64,000 nucleotides of DNA from Superficieibacter sp. HKU1 (lineage in GTDB: Bacteria; Pseudomonadota; Gammaproteobacteria; Enterobacterales; Enterobacteriaceae): positions 3,162,001 through 3,226,000 of the forward strand of contig NZ_CP119754.1 of assembly GCF_029319185.1 (NCBI RefSeq), given 5' to 3'. Position numbers and translations under genes: made by a program. Each line of letters opens with the position of its first letter. Positions within the stretch are counted from its first letter, which is position 1. Under the pieces are notes generated by a model that was not told the origin of the DNA, made no database searches, and worked only from the letters and a program-made list of their open reading frames with translations. Below are positions 7,599 through 17,004 of the stretch, piece by piece.

Positions 7599-8407
7599 TA
7601 GTTCATCCCCAACCAGTGGAGGATCTCCTGTCCGTGGCTGTCATACAGTAATTTGGCGCTCATCACCGCAGAAACAATGACAATCATCGGGCGAATCAAT
7701 GTCTGTCCTTTACTGAGCACCAGTCTTGAGCCCATGCGGGCACCGATAAATTGTCCAATCAGCATCACAAAGCCCGTTGCCCAGATGACTTTGCCGCCGA
7801 GAATAAACAGGAGCAGGCCACCCACATTGGACGTGGCATTAAGCACTTTGGCGTGAGCGGTGGATTTGGCGAGGTTATATCCGCACAGCGTGACAAACGC
7901 CAGCGCATAGAACGATCCTGCTCCGGGGCCAAAAAAACCATCGTAGAAGCCCACGCAGCCGCCCGCGACCAGTGCAAACGGTAAACCGTACAGTCGACGC
8001 TGGCGATCGTCTTCTCCTAATTTCGGCATCAGTAAAAAATAAAGACCGATGCAGATCACCAGAATCGGCAGGATTTGACGCAGTAAATCGGCTTTAACAA
8101 ATTGCACCAGCAGCGCGCCGCTGGTCGACCCGATAAAGGTCATCAGAATATTTAATTTCTGCTCGCCCAGATTTACCACCTTACGGCGAATAAAGTAGAG
8201 CGAAGCAGAGAGCGAACCGCCGCAGGCCTGGAGCTTATTGGTCGCCAGCGCCTGTGCAGGGGACATACCTGCCGCCAGCAGCGCGGGCACCGTCAGTAGC
8301 CCCCCGCCACCGGCCAGCGAGTCGATAAATCCGGCCAGCAGGGCGACAAAAAACATAACCGCCAGCATCAGCGGCGACATCATAAACAGTTGGCTAAACG
8401 TATCCAT
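7598..8407 (-). CDS. yfcA: TSUP family membrane transporter YfcA
   Basis: This 269-residue inner-membrane protein has about eight hydrophobic segments and two TauE/SafE (DUF81) repeats: AGFIDSLAGGGGLLTVPALL near residues 25-44 and GFYDGFFGPGAGSFYALAF near 153-171. Family members export or import small sulfur-containing or organic anions; the substrate of YfcA is not known. Its start directly abuts the mepA stop. Confidence 0.94.
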   Translation of the reverse strand: MDTFSQLFMMSPLMLAVMFFVALLAGFIDSLAGGGGLLTVPALLAAGMSPAQALATNKLQACGGSLSASLYFIRRKVVNLGEQKLNILMTFIGSTSGALLVQFVKADLLRQILPILVICIGLYFLLMPKLGEDDRQRRLYGLPFALVAGGCVGFYDGFFGPGAGSFYALAFVTLCGYNLAKSTAHAKVLNATSNVGGLLLFILGGKVIWATGFVMLIGQFIGARMGSRLVLSKGQTLIRPMIVIVSAVMSAKLLYDSHGQEILHWLGMN

Positions 8408-9232
8408 TTACAGTACATGCTCATCCAGTAGCGCCTGACAGGAAGGATGCAGCGGAGGCGGCGTCTTCTTCGCAGGTGGGGTTGTTCCAGGTTTTGCTGG
8501 CTCAAACCAGCTTTGCAGTTCGGCTCCGCAGCCATCGCCCGGCGGCGGCGGTGCCTGATCCTGACATTCCAGACTGTCGGCCGGGCAGCGCAGCCGCACG
8601 TGCATATGCGCGCGATGCTGGAACCACGGACGAACCTTATTCAGCCAGTCGCGGTCGGTGCCGGCATCCAGGCAAAGCTGCTGTTTGATGGCCGGATTGA
8701 CAAAAATGCGTGTCACTTCGGTATCCTGCGCCGCCAGCTTGATCAGGTTGCTGATGTCCGGCTGCCACAGCGATGAGACCACATGTTTACCGTCGCGGGA
8801 AACCAGATCCAGCGCCTGCGGCTTGAGAAGCTGCGCCGAAGTCCAGCGCGTTTTCGGCAGCTGCAGAAAGATATCAACATCCAGACCCGACTGATGGCTG
8901 GCGTGGCCGCCGTTAAAGCGCCCGCCTGCCGGCATCCCCATATCGCCAATCAGCACCGTTCCCATGCCCAGATTATGCACCCGGCTGGTCAGACGCTGAA
9001 TAAACAGCAGCAGGTCCGGATGGCCGAAGTAGCGACGCTGATCGGTGCGCATTACTTGATAATCGTCAGATTCAAGCGGTAGCGCCCGGGCACCGACGAT
9101 GCAGCCGTTAGCAAACGCGCCAATCGACTGCGGACTACCGGGGATCGGTTGGGTAATTTTCTGCCACGGTGTTGCCGCCGGGGCTGCGGCGCTGGCGACC
9201 AGCGCCAGCAGTGCAAGAAGCGCTTTTTTCAT
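8408..9232 (-). CDS. mepA: Penicillin-insensitive murein DD-endopeptidase MepA
   Basis: MepA is a periplasmic LAS-family zinc metallopeptidase that cleaves D-Ala-mDAP cross-links in murein. The 274 residues equal the E. coli length. A signal peptide (MKKALLALLALVASAAAPAA) precedes the zinc site GGRFNGGHASHQSGLDVDIF and the second site RAHMHVRL. The proline-rich C-terminal tail (TPPAKKTPPPLHPSC) is also typical. It sits two bases after aroC in the aroC-mepA-yfcA-epmC-yfcL operon. Confidence 0.97.
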   Translation of the reverse strand: MKKALLALLALVASAAAPAATPWQKITQPIPGSPQSIGAFANGCIVGARALPLESDDYQVMRTDQRRYFGHPDLLLFIQRLTSRVHNLGMGTVLIGDMGMPAGGRFNGGHASHQSGLDVDIFLQLPKTRWTSAQLLKPQALDLVSRDGKHVVSSLWQPDISNLIKLAAQDTEVTRIFVNPAIKQQLCLDAGTDRDWLNKVRPWFQHRAHMHVRLRCPADSLECQDQAPPPPGDGCGAELQSWFEPAKPGTTPPAKKTPPPLHPSCQALLDEHVL

Positions 9233-9234
9233 GG

Positions 9235-10320
9235 TTACCAGCGTGGAAGCGTTGTCGTGACGTCAGCGTTTTGCGCGCGCTGGCGCATCAGATGATCCAT
9301 CAGCACAATCGCCAGCATCGCTTCGGCAATCGGCACGGCACGAATGCCGACGCACGGATCGTGACGGCCTTTGGTGATCATTTCCACTTCTTCGCCGCTG
9401 CGGTTAAGGGTGCGTCCCGGCACGGTAATACTGGAGGTAGGCTTGAGCGCGATGTTGGCAATAATCTGCTGACCGCTGCTAATGCCGCCGAGAATACCGC
9501 CTGCATGATTGCTCTCAAAGCCCGCTTTGCCGATCTCGTCGCGATTCTGGCTACCACGCAGGGCCACCACCGCAAAACCATCGCCGATTTCGACCCCTTT
9601 GACCGCATTGATACTCATCAGCGCATGAGCAATGTCAGCATCCAGGCGATCGAATACCGGCTCGCCCAGGCCCGGCGGCACGCCATCCGCGATAACAGTG
9701 ACTTTTGCACCGATGGAGTCGCCCTCTTTCTTCAGGCCGCGCATCAGTTCGTCCAGCGCCTCGATTTTATCCGCATCTGCACAGAAGAACGGATTCTGCT
9801 CAACCTGATCCCAGTCTTTGATCGCCAGCGGAATATCGCCCATCTGGGTCAGACAGCCGCGAATAACGATGCCAAACTTCTGCGCCAGGTATTTTTTGGC
9901 GATCGCGCCTGCCGCCACGCGCATGGCGGTTTCACGGGCGGAAGAGCGTCCACCGCCGCGATAGTCGCGCAGGCCGTACTTTTGCTCATAGGTATAGTCG
10001 GCATGACCCGGACGGAACAAATCTTTGATGGCACCGTAATCCTGCGAGCGCTGATCGGTATTTTCGATCAGCAGACCGATACTGGTCCCTGTCGTGACCC
10101 CCTCAAAAACGCCGGACAGAATTTTGACCTGATCCGGTTCGCGGCGCTGGGTGGTGTAGCGCGAGGTACCCGGACGTCGGCGGTCGAGGTCATGTTGCAG
10201 ATCGGCTTCGGTCAGCGGAATGCCCGGGGGCACGCCGTCCACGATGCAGCCAAGCGCCAGACCGTGAGATTCACCGAAAGTGGTTACGCGAAAAAGTTGT
10301 CCAATACTGTTTCCTGCCAT
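9235..10320 (-). CDS. aroC: Chorismate synthase
   Basis: AroC converts 5-enolpyruvylshikimate-3-phosphate to chorismate using reduced FMN, the final step of the shikimate pathway. The ATG at 10320 gives MAGNSIGQLFRVTTFGESHG and 361 residues, the family length; a GTG one codon upstream is less likely. Signature motifs include GESHGLALGCIVDG, RPGHADYTYEQKYG and RGGGRSSARETA. It starts 40 bases after prmB, so prmB-aroC-mepA-yfcA form one run. Confidence 0.98.
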   Translation of the reverse strand: MAGNSIGQLFRVTTFGESHGLALGCIVDGVPPGIPLTEADLQHDLDRRRPGTSRYTTQRREPDQVKILSGVFEGVTTGTSIGLLIENTDQRSQDYGAIKDLFRPGHADYTYEQKYGLRDYRGGGRSSARETAMRVAAGAIAKKYLAQKFGIVIRGCLTQMGDIPLAIKDWDQVEQNPFFCADADKIEALDELMRGLKKEGDSIGAKVTVIADGVPPGLGEPVFDRLDADIAHALMSINAVKGVEIGDGFAVVALRGSQNRDEIGKAGFESNHAGGILGGISSGQQIIANIALKPTSSITVPGRTLNRSGEEVEMITKGRHDPCVGIRAVPIAEAMLAIVLMDHLMRQRAQNADVTTTLPRW

Positions 10321-10359
10321 CACGGCTCCGTTATCGTTGTTGTGTTGTTGAGCGCCAGA

Positions 10360-11292
10360 TTAGTCTTTGTAGATGCTGAAATATTCGCGTGCCGCCACCA
10401 GCTGCGCTTTGGTCAACATAAAGACGCCGTCACCGCCGTTATCAAACTCCAGCCAGGTGAACGGCACATCCGGGTATTGTTCCATCAGATGTACCATGCT
10501 GTTACCCACTTCACAAATCAGAATGCCGTCATCCGTGAGATAGTCCGGCGCGCAGGCGAGGATGCGGCGCGTCAACTTCAGACCATCGCTGCCGGAGGCA
10601 AGGCCCAGTTCCGGTTCGTGGCGATACTCATTCGGCAGGTCGGACATATCTTCCGCATCTACGTACGGCGGATTGGTGACGATCAGATCGTACTGCAACG
10701 TCGGCAGGTCGCGGAACAGATCGGAACGGATCGGCGTGACCTGATTGATCAGACCATGTTCTTCAATATTGTGCTCGGCCACCGCCAGCGCTTCCGGCGA
10801 AATATCAACCGCATCCACTTCGGCCTCCGGGAAGGCGTAAGCACAAGCGACAGCGATGCAGCTGCTGCCGGTACACATATCCAGAATGTGCTGTGGCGCA
10901 TGGCCGAGCAGCCCGGCAAAGCGGTTGTTAATCAGTTCACCGATGGGCGAACGCGGCACCAGCACGCGCTCGTCGACGTAGAATTCGTGGCCGCAGAACC
11001 ACGCTTTATTGGTGAGATAGGCGACCGGAATGCGCTCGTTGACGCGGCGGATCACCCGCTCCACGATGCGGTGTTTTTCGCTGGAGGTCAGGCGCGCGCT
11101 GCGCATATCTTCCGGAATATCCAGCGGTAGCCAGAGCGTCGGCAGGACCAGCTGCACCGCTTCGTCCCACGGATTATCGGTGCCGTGACCGTACCAGATA
11201 TTTGCCGCGCTGAAGCGGCTAACCGACCAGCGCAGCATGTCCTGAATGGTTTGCAGCTCGTTTACCGCTTCATCAACAAAAATTTTATCCAT
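10360..11292 (-). CDS. prmB: Ribosomal protein uL3 glutamine methyltransferase PrmB
   Basis: PrmB methylates a glutamine side chain of ribosomal protein L3. The 310 residues match the family. The SAM motif DMCTGSSCIAVACAY and the catalytic NPPY in IVTNPPYVDAEDMSDLP are present, and the N-terminal helical domain is intact. It diverges from smrB. Confidence 0.97.
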   Translation of the reverse strand: MDKIFVDEAVNELQTIQDMLRWSVSRFSAANIWYGHGTDNPWDEAVQLVLPTLWLPLDIPEDMRSARLTSSEKHRIVERVIRRVNERIPVAYLTNKAWFCGHEFYVDERVLVPRSPIGELINNRFAGLLGHAPQHILDMCTGSSCIAVACAYAFPEAEVDAVDISPEALAVAEHNIEEHGLINQVTPIRSDLFRDLPTLQYDLIVTNPPYVDAEDMSDLPNEYRHEPELGLASGSDGLKLTRRILACAPDYLTDDGILICEVGNSMVHLMEQYPDVPFTWLEFDNGGDGVFMLTKAQLVAAREYFSIYKD

Positions 11293-11458
11293 CGTGCTCT
11301 CCAGGGCATGCTCGCATTAAATTCGGCGGCTAGTTTGCCACGAAGACGGTGATAAATCAGCATTCACGCGTTGTCGAAACGGGGAAAAAATGCGTTTTCG
11401 CTGAACAGGCCGCCCCGGAGTCGGGTAAACTACCCGAAAGTATTGACGAGACTGTGAA

Positions 11459-12010
11459 ATGAAAAAGAAAGAACCATTGACCGGGGAGGATAAGGCGCTG
11501 TTCCGTCAGCTGATGACCGGCACGCGTCAGATTAAGCAGGACACCATTGTTCATCGCCCCATCCGTAAAAAAATCACCGAAGTGCCGGTAAAGCGGCTGA
11601 TTCAGGAGCAGGCCGACGCCAGCCATTTCTTTTCCGATGAGTTTCAGCCGCTGCTGAATACCAACGGGCCGGTGAAATACGTGCGCGAGGATGTCAGCCA
11701 TTTTGAGCTGAAAAAACTGCGGCGCGGAGATTATTCGCCGGAACTGTTTTTGGATCTGCACGGATTAACTCAGCTTCAGGCCAAGCAGGAGCTGGGCGCG
11801 CTGATTGCCGCCTGCCGCCGCGAGCATGTTTTTTGCGCCTGCGTTATGCACGGCCACGGCAAACATATTCTTAAACAGCAAACACCGCTGTGGCTGGCCC
11901 AGCATCCACATGTAATGGCCTTTCATCAGGCGTCAAAAGAGTACGGCGGAGATGCCGCATTGCTGGTTCTGATTGAAGTGGAAGAGTGGCAGCCACCGGA
12001 GCTGCCATAG
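11459..12010 (+). CDS. smrB: Ribosome-collision endonuclease SmrB
   Basis: SmrB is recruited to collided ribosomes and cleaves mRNA between them, allowing rescue of the trailing ribosomes. The 183-residue protein has a basic N-terminal extension and a C-terminal Smr domain with the DLHG motif (LDLHGLTQLQAK) and HGHGKHIL. The start at 11459 immediately follows GACGAGACTGTGAA. It is monocistronic between prmB and sixA. Confidence 0.96.
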   Translation: MKKKEPLTGEDKALFRQLMTGTRQIKQDTIVHRPIRKKITEVPVKRLIQEQADASHFFSDEFQPLLNTNGPVKYVREDVSHFELKKLRRGDYSPELFLDLHGLTQLQAKQELGALIAACRREHVFCACVMHGHGKHILKQQTPLWLAQHPHVMAFHQASKEYGGDAALLVLIEVEEWQPPELP

Positions 12011-12047
12011 AGATCTGGCGGGTTGCATCAATGCTCCCCGCCGCGAA

Positions 12048-12533
12048 TCAAATCGCTTTTTGCATCTTCAGATTGCAGGGATTCATCTGCCAGTTGAAGG
12101 TGCCTTTCCCGCCTGCATCCAAAGTGACGCTGGCTATTGCCGAGGTGGAGAACATCGGCGGCGTTTCACCAGGGCAGAGTTCAGCCACCAGATAGCCGAC
12201 CAGCGGCAGGTGAGAGACCACCAGTACCGACGTTACGCCTTCATCGGCCAGCATCTGAAGATATGCATGTACCTGAGCGACATCGCCGCCGGGCGTAAGC
12301 TCGGGCAGCACGTCAACTTTTGCAGGCAGGTGCATACACTCCCCTACCACATCCAGCGTTTGTTCAGCGCGTAAATACGGGCTGACCAGAACGCGTTCAA
12401 TATCCACTTTTTGACCTTTCAGCCAGGTTGCCATCAGACGGGATTCATCACAACCACAGTGGGTTAATGGACGAGCCGAGTCGCTGGCAGCCTCGAGAGC
12501 TGCGTCGCCGTGACGCATGATAAAAACTTGCAT
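12048..12533 (-). CDS. sixA: Phosphohistidine phosphatase SixA
   Basis: SixA removes phosphate from histidines of histidine-containing phosphotransfer domains such as ArcB and NPr. The 161-residue product begins MQVFIMRHGDAAL, with the RHG motif holding the catalytic His8, and has VLVVSHLPLVGYL for the second active-site His. It belongs to the histidine phosphatase branch. It stands alone between smrB and fadJ. Confidence 0.96.
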   Translation of the reverse strand: MQVFIMRHGDAALEAASDSARPLTHCGCDESRLMATWLKGQKVDIERVLVSPYLRAEQTLDVVGECMHLPAKVDVLPELTPGGDVAQVHAYLQMLADEGVTSVLVVSHLPLVGYLVAELCPGETPPMFSTSAIASVTLDAGGKGTFNWQMNPCNLKMQKAI

Positions 12534-12722
12534 ATTGCACCGCTTTTGTTAACCAGAAGCACCCTGGTTTCCCGCAGAGGACATCATATTCATACAGAAA
12601 ACCGGATGGCCGGGCATTGTGCCTTATCCGTTTGCTCAATGAAACGCTGTGTTTTACCTTAATGGTGTAAGTATAGTCAATCAGTGTTTACAAAATAACC
12701 CGATGACCTCTTTACAGCGCTA

Positions 12723-14888
12723 TCACTCTCTTATTTGACCCTCAAATTGCGGGTCAGTTTCTTTTCGCGACCAAAAGGCCTGTCGTTGCTCCGCCATGCG
12801 TAATAAGGCATCGCAAGGGGTAAACCGTGGACCATACTGGGCAGCAAGACGTTGCAGAACCGCAACAACTTCATTTGCGCCCAGCGTATCCATATAGCGC
12901 AACGGCCCTCCCAAAAATGGGGGGAAACCAATGCCAAAAACGGCACCGATATCACCATCGCGCGCACTGCGGATAATACCCTCCGCATAGCACCGTGCCG
13001 CCTCATTTAGCATCATCATGACGCATCTTTCACTCATTTGTTGGGGTGAGAGTGCGCTGCTCTGCCCGGTGGCCCCAATCAGCGGGTAAATCGCCGGATC
13101 GGGCTGCTTTTTGCTTTTACGCCCTTTTAGCGAGTAAAGATAGAAACCACGACCATTTTTTCTGCCTTTGCGATCGTCGTTCAAAATTGCGCTAATAATG
13201 TTTGCCGGCGGGCTAAAACGTTCTCCGTATGCTGCCTCCAGCACCGGAATAATCTTCGTTCCGGTATCAATACCGACCTCATCAAGTAGCTGGACAGGGC
13301 CGACCGGGAAGCCAAATTTGACCAGCGCGCGATCAACCTGGTCGATTTTCGCGCCTTCCGTCAGCATGCGCATCGCTTCGTTGATATAGGGCGCGAGAAT
13401 GCGGTTAACATAAAATCCGGCTTTATCGGCCACTACGATCGGCGTTTTACCCTGTTTTTTCGCCAGCTTCACGGTGGTGGCAATAGTTTGTGGCGAGGTG
13501 GTCGCATGGGGGATCACCTCCACCAGCGGCATTTTTTCTACCGGGCTGAAAAAGTGCAGGCCGATGACCTGCTCCGGACGCGCAGCCTGTGCGGCAATAT
13601 CGCTGATAGGCAACGAGGACGTATTAGAAGCAAAAATGGTCGTCGGCGCGCAGTGGGCTTCAACCTCCGCCACCATCTGCTGTTTCAGCGCCAGATCTTC
13701 AAATACCGCTTCAATCACCACATCGCGATGGCGAAAGCCGTGATACGTCGTCGAGCCAGAAATTAACGCCATCTGGCTATTACGCTCAGCGGGTTTGAGA
13801 TGGCGACGACGGACTTTAGTATCCAGCAATTCCCAGCTGTATTTCAGCGCATGGTTAATACCCTGCGGCTTGATGTCTTTGATCCGCACCGGCAGTTTGC
13901 CTTTGCTGGCGGTGACATAAGCAATACCCCCGCCCATTAACCCTCCTCCAAGCACGCCAACTGAGCGCAGCGGCCCTGCTGACGCCTGCGCGCCCGGATC
14001 TTTTTTGACCTCGGTGCTGGCAAAGAAAATCGCCCGCAGCGCGCTTGATTGCGGCGTCATCGCCAGTTCACCAAAGGCGCGCGCTTCGGCGTCATAGCCG
14101 CTGCTGCTGCCCTGACTTAATCCGGTTTCAATGACCTGTAAAATACGGTCAGTTGCCGGATAGTTGCCCTGCGTTTTATGCGCGGTTTTTTTGCCCACCA
14201 CACGGAACAGCACGTTACGGCCTAAAGGCCCGGCCAGAATACGCTCGCGCACCGGCAGGCGGCGGGACGGACGCCCTTTTTTGGCCAATTCTATGGCGGC
14301 ATCCAGCAATATGGAGGCAGGCACCACTTCATCGACAAGGCCCACTTTTAACGCCTGCCGCGCTCTGAGTTGTTTCCCCGTCAGGATCATCTCCAGCGCG
14401 GTACTGACGCCAATCAGCCTCGGCAGACGCTGAGTTCCGCCGGAGCCGGGCAGCAGCCCAAGCTGCATTTCCGGCAGGCCAAGCACGGTTTTAGGATCGT
14501 CAGTGCAAACCCGCGCATGGCAGGCCAGCGCCAGTTCCAGACCGCCGCCCAGGCAGGCTCCGTTAATGGCGGCCACGACCGGGATGGGCAACGCGTGGAT
14601 GTCCGCCATGATTTGCTGCCCCTGACGCGCCAGCGTTTCCGCCTCCTGCGCCGTCTTGCAGTTGCCGATCATATTGATATCGGCACCGGCAATGAAGTTA
14701 TCCTCTTTCGCGGAGATGAAGACCACGCCGTTCAGGGCTTTGTTCTCGCGGATTTGCCTGAGAATAGCGCGCACCTGATGACCAAATTCCGCCTTCAGGG
14801 TATTCATTTTTTCACCGGGCACGTCGATGGTAATCACCGCAATATTGTCCGCGCGCACGCTGAGAGTAAACGCTGATGTCGTCTCCAT
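12723..14888 (-). CDS. fadJ: Fatty acid oxidation complex alpha subunit FadJ
   Basis: FadJ carries enoyl-CoA hydratase and 3-hydroxyacyl-CoA dehydrogenase activities and pairs with FadI for beta-oxidation, chiefly under anaerobic conditions. It has 721 residues, slightly longer than E. coli. The crotonase domain (about 1-190) shows KEDNFIAGADI and GACLGGGLELALACH. The NAD-binding motif VGVLGGGLMGGGIA lies near 310. It overlaps fadI by one base (TAATG), so fadI-fadJ is one coupled operon under the FadR site at 16227. Confidence 0.97.
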   Translation of the reverse strand: METTSAFTLSVRADNIAVITIDVPGEKMNTLKAEFGHQVRAILRQIRENKALNGVVFISAKEDNFIAGADINMIGNCKTAQEAETLARQGQQIMADIHALPIPVVAAINGACLGGGLELALACHARVCTDDPKTVLGLPEMQLGLLPGSGGTQRLPRLIGVSTALEMILTGKQLRARQALKVGLVDEVVPASILLDAAIELAKKGRPSRRLPVRERILAGPLGRNVLFRVVGKKTAHKTQGNYPATDRILQVIETGLSQGSSSGYDAEARAFGELAMTPQSSALRAIFFASTEVKKDPGAQASAGPLRSVGVLGGGLMGGGIAYVTASKGKLPVRIKDIKPQGINHALKYSWELLDTKVRRRHLKPAERNSQMALISGSTTYHGFRHRDVVIEAVFEDLALKQQMVAEVEAHCAPTTIFASNTSSLPISDIAAQAARPEQVIGLHFFSPVEKMPLVEVIPHATTSPQTIATTVKLAKKQGKTPIVVADKAGFYVNRILAPYINEAMRMLTEGAKIDQVDRALVKFGFPVGPVQLLDEVGIDTGTKIIPVLEAAYGERFSPPANIISAILNDDRKGRKNGRGFYLYSLKGRKSKKQPDPAIYPLIGATGQSSALSPQQMSERCVMMMLNEAARCYAEGIIRSARDGDIGAVFGIGFPPFLGGPLRYMDTLGANEVVAVLQRLAAQYGPRFTPCDALLRMAEQRQAFWSRKETDPQFEGQIRE

Positions 14889-16198
14889 TATTCGGCCTCC
14901 AGAACCATTGCCGCGCCAAGACCACCTGCCGCGCAGGCGGTCACTAAACCAAAACCGCCACCGCGACGACGAAGTTCGTGCAGCGTCTGGGTGATCATCC
15001 GCGCCCCGGTAGCCGCGAAAGGATGACCGTAGGCGATCGATCCCCCAAGCACGTTAAACTTACTGTCATCGACTTCCCCCGCGGCCTGAGTTCGTCCCAG
15101 CACCTCGCGGGCAAAGCGGTCGCTGGCAAGCATCTTCAGGTTGGTTAAGGTCTGTGAAGCAAACGCTTCATGCATATCGAACAGGGTTAAATCGGCGAGC
15201 GTTAAGCCTGCGCGATCCAGCGCCAGCGGCGTGGCCCATGCCGGGCCGAGCAGCATATCCTGCCAGACATCGATGGCGGTAAAGGCGTAACTGCGCAGGT
15301 AGCCAAGCGGCACCAGCCCCAGCTCCCTGGCGCGTGATTCGGTCATCAGGATCACTGCTGCGGCACCGTCGGTCAGCGGCGTACTGTTCGCCGCCGTTAC
15401 CGTCCCTTGCTTACGGTCGAACGCCGGGCGCAGTTTGGCATAGTCAGCCAGCGAGGAGTTGGTGCGCACGTTATTATCGCGCTCAACCGGGTCGCGGTAA
15501 GGCGGTGCATAAGCCGTCATCACTTCCTCTGCCAGCTTCCCCTCCTCCCACGCGCGGGCGGCAAGCTGGTGGGAACGATGGGCCAGCGCATCCTGTTCTT
15601 CACGCGTGATCCCCCAGCTTTTCGCCATTTGTTCCGCTGTATCGCCCATCCGCAAACCGGTCGAATACTCGGCGACCGCAGGCGGCACCGGCAATAAATC
15701 ACGTAAGCGCAGGCGGGAAAAGAGTTGCAGGCGCTGGCTCAGGGTGCGGGCTTTGTTCGCATCCACCAGCGTACGGGCCAGTTTTTTACTGACGCCAATG
15801 GGTAAAACAGAAGAAGAGTCCGCGCCACCGGCGATCCCGGCGCGAATAGTCCCGGCCATCAGGCTTTCCGCCACGTTTGCCACCGCCTGAAAGCTGGTGG
15901 CACAGGCGCGGCTGACGCTGTACGCGTCAGTATGCACGCTCATGCCGGTGCCGAGCACGATTTCACGGGCGATATTGGGTGCTTCCGGCATCTGCACTAC
16001 CTGACCAAAGACCAGTTGTTCGATGATTTCCGCTGGGATCTCGCTGCGGGCCAGCATCTCACCGACCACCATTTTTCCCAGATCGATAGCCGGAACGCCA
16101 TGAAAGGCGGTTGCCTGGCGGACAAAAGGCGTCCGTAACCCGGAAACAATGGCAATGCGATCGCCCTGACGGGTGACAAGCGGTAATGCCTGACTCAT
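14888..16198 (-). CDS. fadI: Acetyl-CoA C-acyltransferase FadI (3-ketoacyl-CoA thiolase)
   Basis: FadI performs the thiolytic cleavage in the anaerobic beta-oxidation complex. Its 436 residues equal the family length. The active-site Cys is in SVSRACATSFQAV, and the C-terminal His/Cys motifs are GGSIAYGHPFAATGAR and TACAAGGLGAAMVLE. It is first gene of fadIJ, with a FadR operator 28 bases upstream of its start. Confidence 0.97.
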   Translation of the reverse strand: MSQALPLVTRQGDRIAIVSGLRTPFVRQATAFHGVPAIDLGKMVVGEMLARSEIPAEIIEQLVFGQVVQMPEAPNIAREIVLGTGMSVHTDAYSVSRACATSFQAVANVAESLMAGTIRAGIAGGADSSSVLPIGVSKKLARTLVDANKARTLSQRLQLFSRLRLRDLLPVPPAVAEYSTGLRMGDTAEQMAKSWGITREEQDALAHRSHQLAARAWEEGKLAEEVMTAYAPPYRDPVERDNNVRTNSSLADYAKLRPAFDRKQGTVTAANSTPLTDGAAAVILMTESRARELGLVPLGYLRSYAFTAIDVWQDMLLGPAWATPLALDRAGLTLADLTLFDMHEAFASQTLTNLKMLASDRFAREVLGRTQAAGEVDDSKFNVLGGSIAYGHPFAATGARMITQTLHELRRRGGGFGLVTACAAGGLGAAMVLEAE

Positions 16199-16226
16199 AA
16201 CGCTCCCCTGTTAACAAAAATAAATT

Positions 16227-16243
16227 AAGTGGTCTGACCTGAA
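16227..16243 (+). promoter_or_regulatory. FadR operator of fadIJ
   Basis: AAGTGGTCTGACCTGAA matches the FadR consensus core TGGTC-N-GAC-N-TG. It lies just upstream of fadI, consistent with repression of fadIJ by FadR and relief by long-chain acyl-CoA. Confidence 0.8.
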
Positions 16244-16314
16244 CATAGTCTTAACCATTTTTTTACATTTCGCCAAGAGGAGGTACTGAAAAGTGCGAGC
16301 TAAAACACACGGAT

Positions 16315-16346
16315 AGAAAAAGAAAACGCCTCCACAGAGGGAGGCG
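16315..16346 (-). terminator. Terminator of yfcZ
   Basis: The 7-bp stem CGCCTCC (16327-16333) and GGAGGCG (16340-16346), with a 6-base loop, is followed on the minus strand by a U-rich tract from the A run at 16316-16326. It lies 12 bases after the yfcZ stop. Confidence 0.85.
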
Positions 16347-16358
16347 CTGGAAGGTGGC

Positions 16359-16643
16359 TTAACGCAGGCCGAGCTGGAAAATGAGCGTTTCGGCTTCACA
16401 GGCAAACTGGAAGTCGATATCCAGTTTTACGCCTTCAGTTACATCGGTAAAGTTGGAGGTAATCTGGCATGGCTCAGATTCAACGCCGCGTGCTTTTTCA
16501 GTCAGCGCCGCCAGCGTCTCTTCCGCGTCAGCGCGGTTAGCGAATACACGGCTGTAAGATGCGGTACAGTCGGTGTTGTCCATAATGGTACCAACATCCA
16601 TACAGCAGCAAACCGGGGTTTCATCAGCACTACATTTACTCAT
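16359..16643 (-). CDS. yfcZ: YfcZ/YiiS family protein, function unknown
   Basis: The start at 16643 gives MSKCSADETPVCCCMDVGT and 94 residues, the E. coli length; AGAGGAAA lies just upstream. The N-terminus is rich in cysteine (Cys4, then CCC at 12-14), suggesting metal binding, although no biochemical role is established. It diverges from fadL, as in other enterics, and ends at a clear terminator. Confidence 0.93.
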   Translation of the reverse strand: MSKCSADETPVCCCMDVGTIMDNTDCTASYSRVFANRADAEETLAALTEKARGVESEPCQITSNFTDVTEGVKLDIDFQFACEAETLIFQLGLR

Positions 16644-16739
16644 TGTAGATTTCCTCTTTCTAAACACCTGAACACTATTGCGTCTATTTTACGCTCTACG
16701 ACCGGGGGGCTCCAGTCGTTAATTTCCTGTGAGCCGATT

Positions 16740-16755
16740 AGTGATGAAAATCACA
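16740..16755. promoter_or_regulatory. CRP-like site between yfcZ and fadL
   Basis: AGTGA-TGAAAA-TCACA fits the CRP consensus TGTGA-N6-TCACA at nine of ten positions. fadL is known to respond to cAMP-CRP in E. coli. Assignment to fadL rather than yfcZ is not certain. Confidence 0.55.
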
Positions 16756-16879
16756 TTTAAAAATGATCTAAAACAAAATTCTCCCTTATTAGTGGCGCGC
16801 AAAAGGGGCAAATTTGCCAGCGGGATCGCGTTTCTTAGATCATATTCGAAAAAAATTAGAAACATACTTGCAACATACT

Positions 16880-16920
16880 ATCTGGTCAGACCTATACTCT
16901 CGTCACTGGTCTGCTTTCTC
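16880..16920 (+). promoter_or_regulatory. Tandem FadR operators of fadL
   Basis: Two FadR-type sites stand in tandem: ATCTGGTCAGACCTATA (16880-16896) and CACTGGTCTGCTTTCTC (16904-16920). Their position and 24-base spacing match the two sites in the E. coli fadL leader, where FadR represses transcription. Confidence 0.82.
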
Positions 16921-17004
16921 TGCCGTACAACAGACCCTACACTTCGCAATTCGTTACGCCATGTAACTTTTTTAAATAAAAAATAACTCAATGAGGTTAT
17001 GGTC

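Noticed and set aside
9169..11130. 653-codon open frame on the plus strand opposite mepA, aroC and prmB
   Set aside because: It spans three well-supported genes on the other strand, has no family resemblance and no ribosome-binding site.
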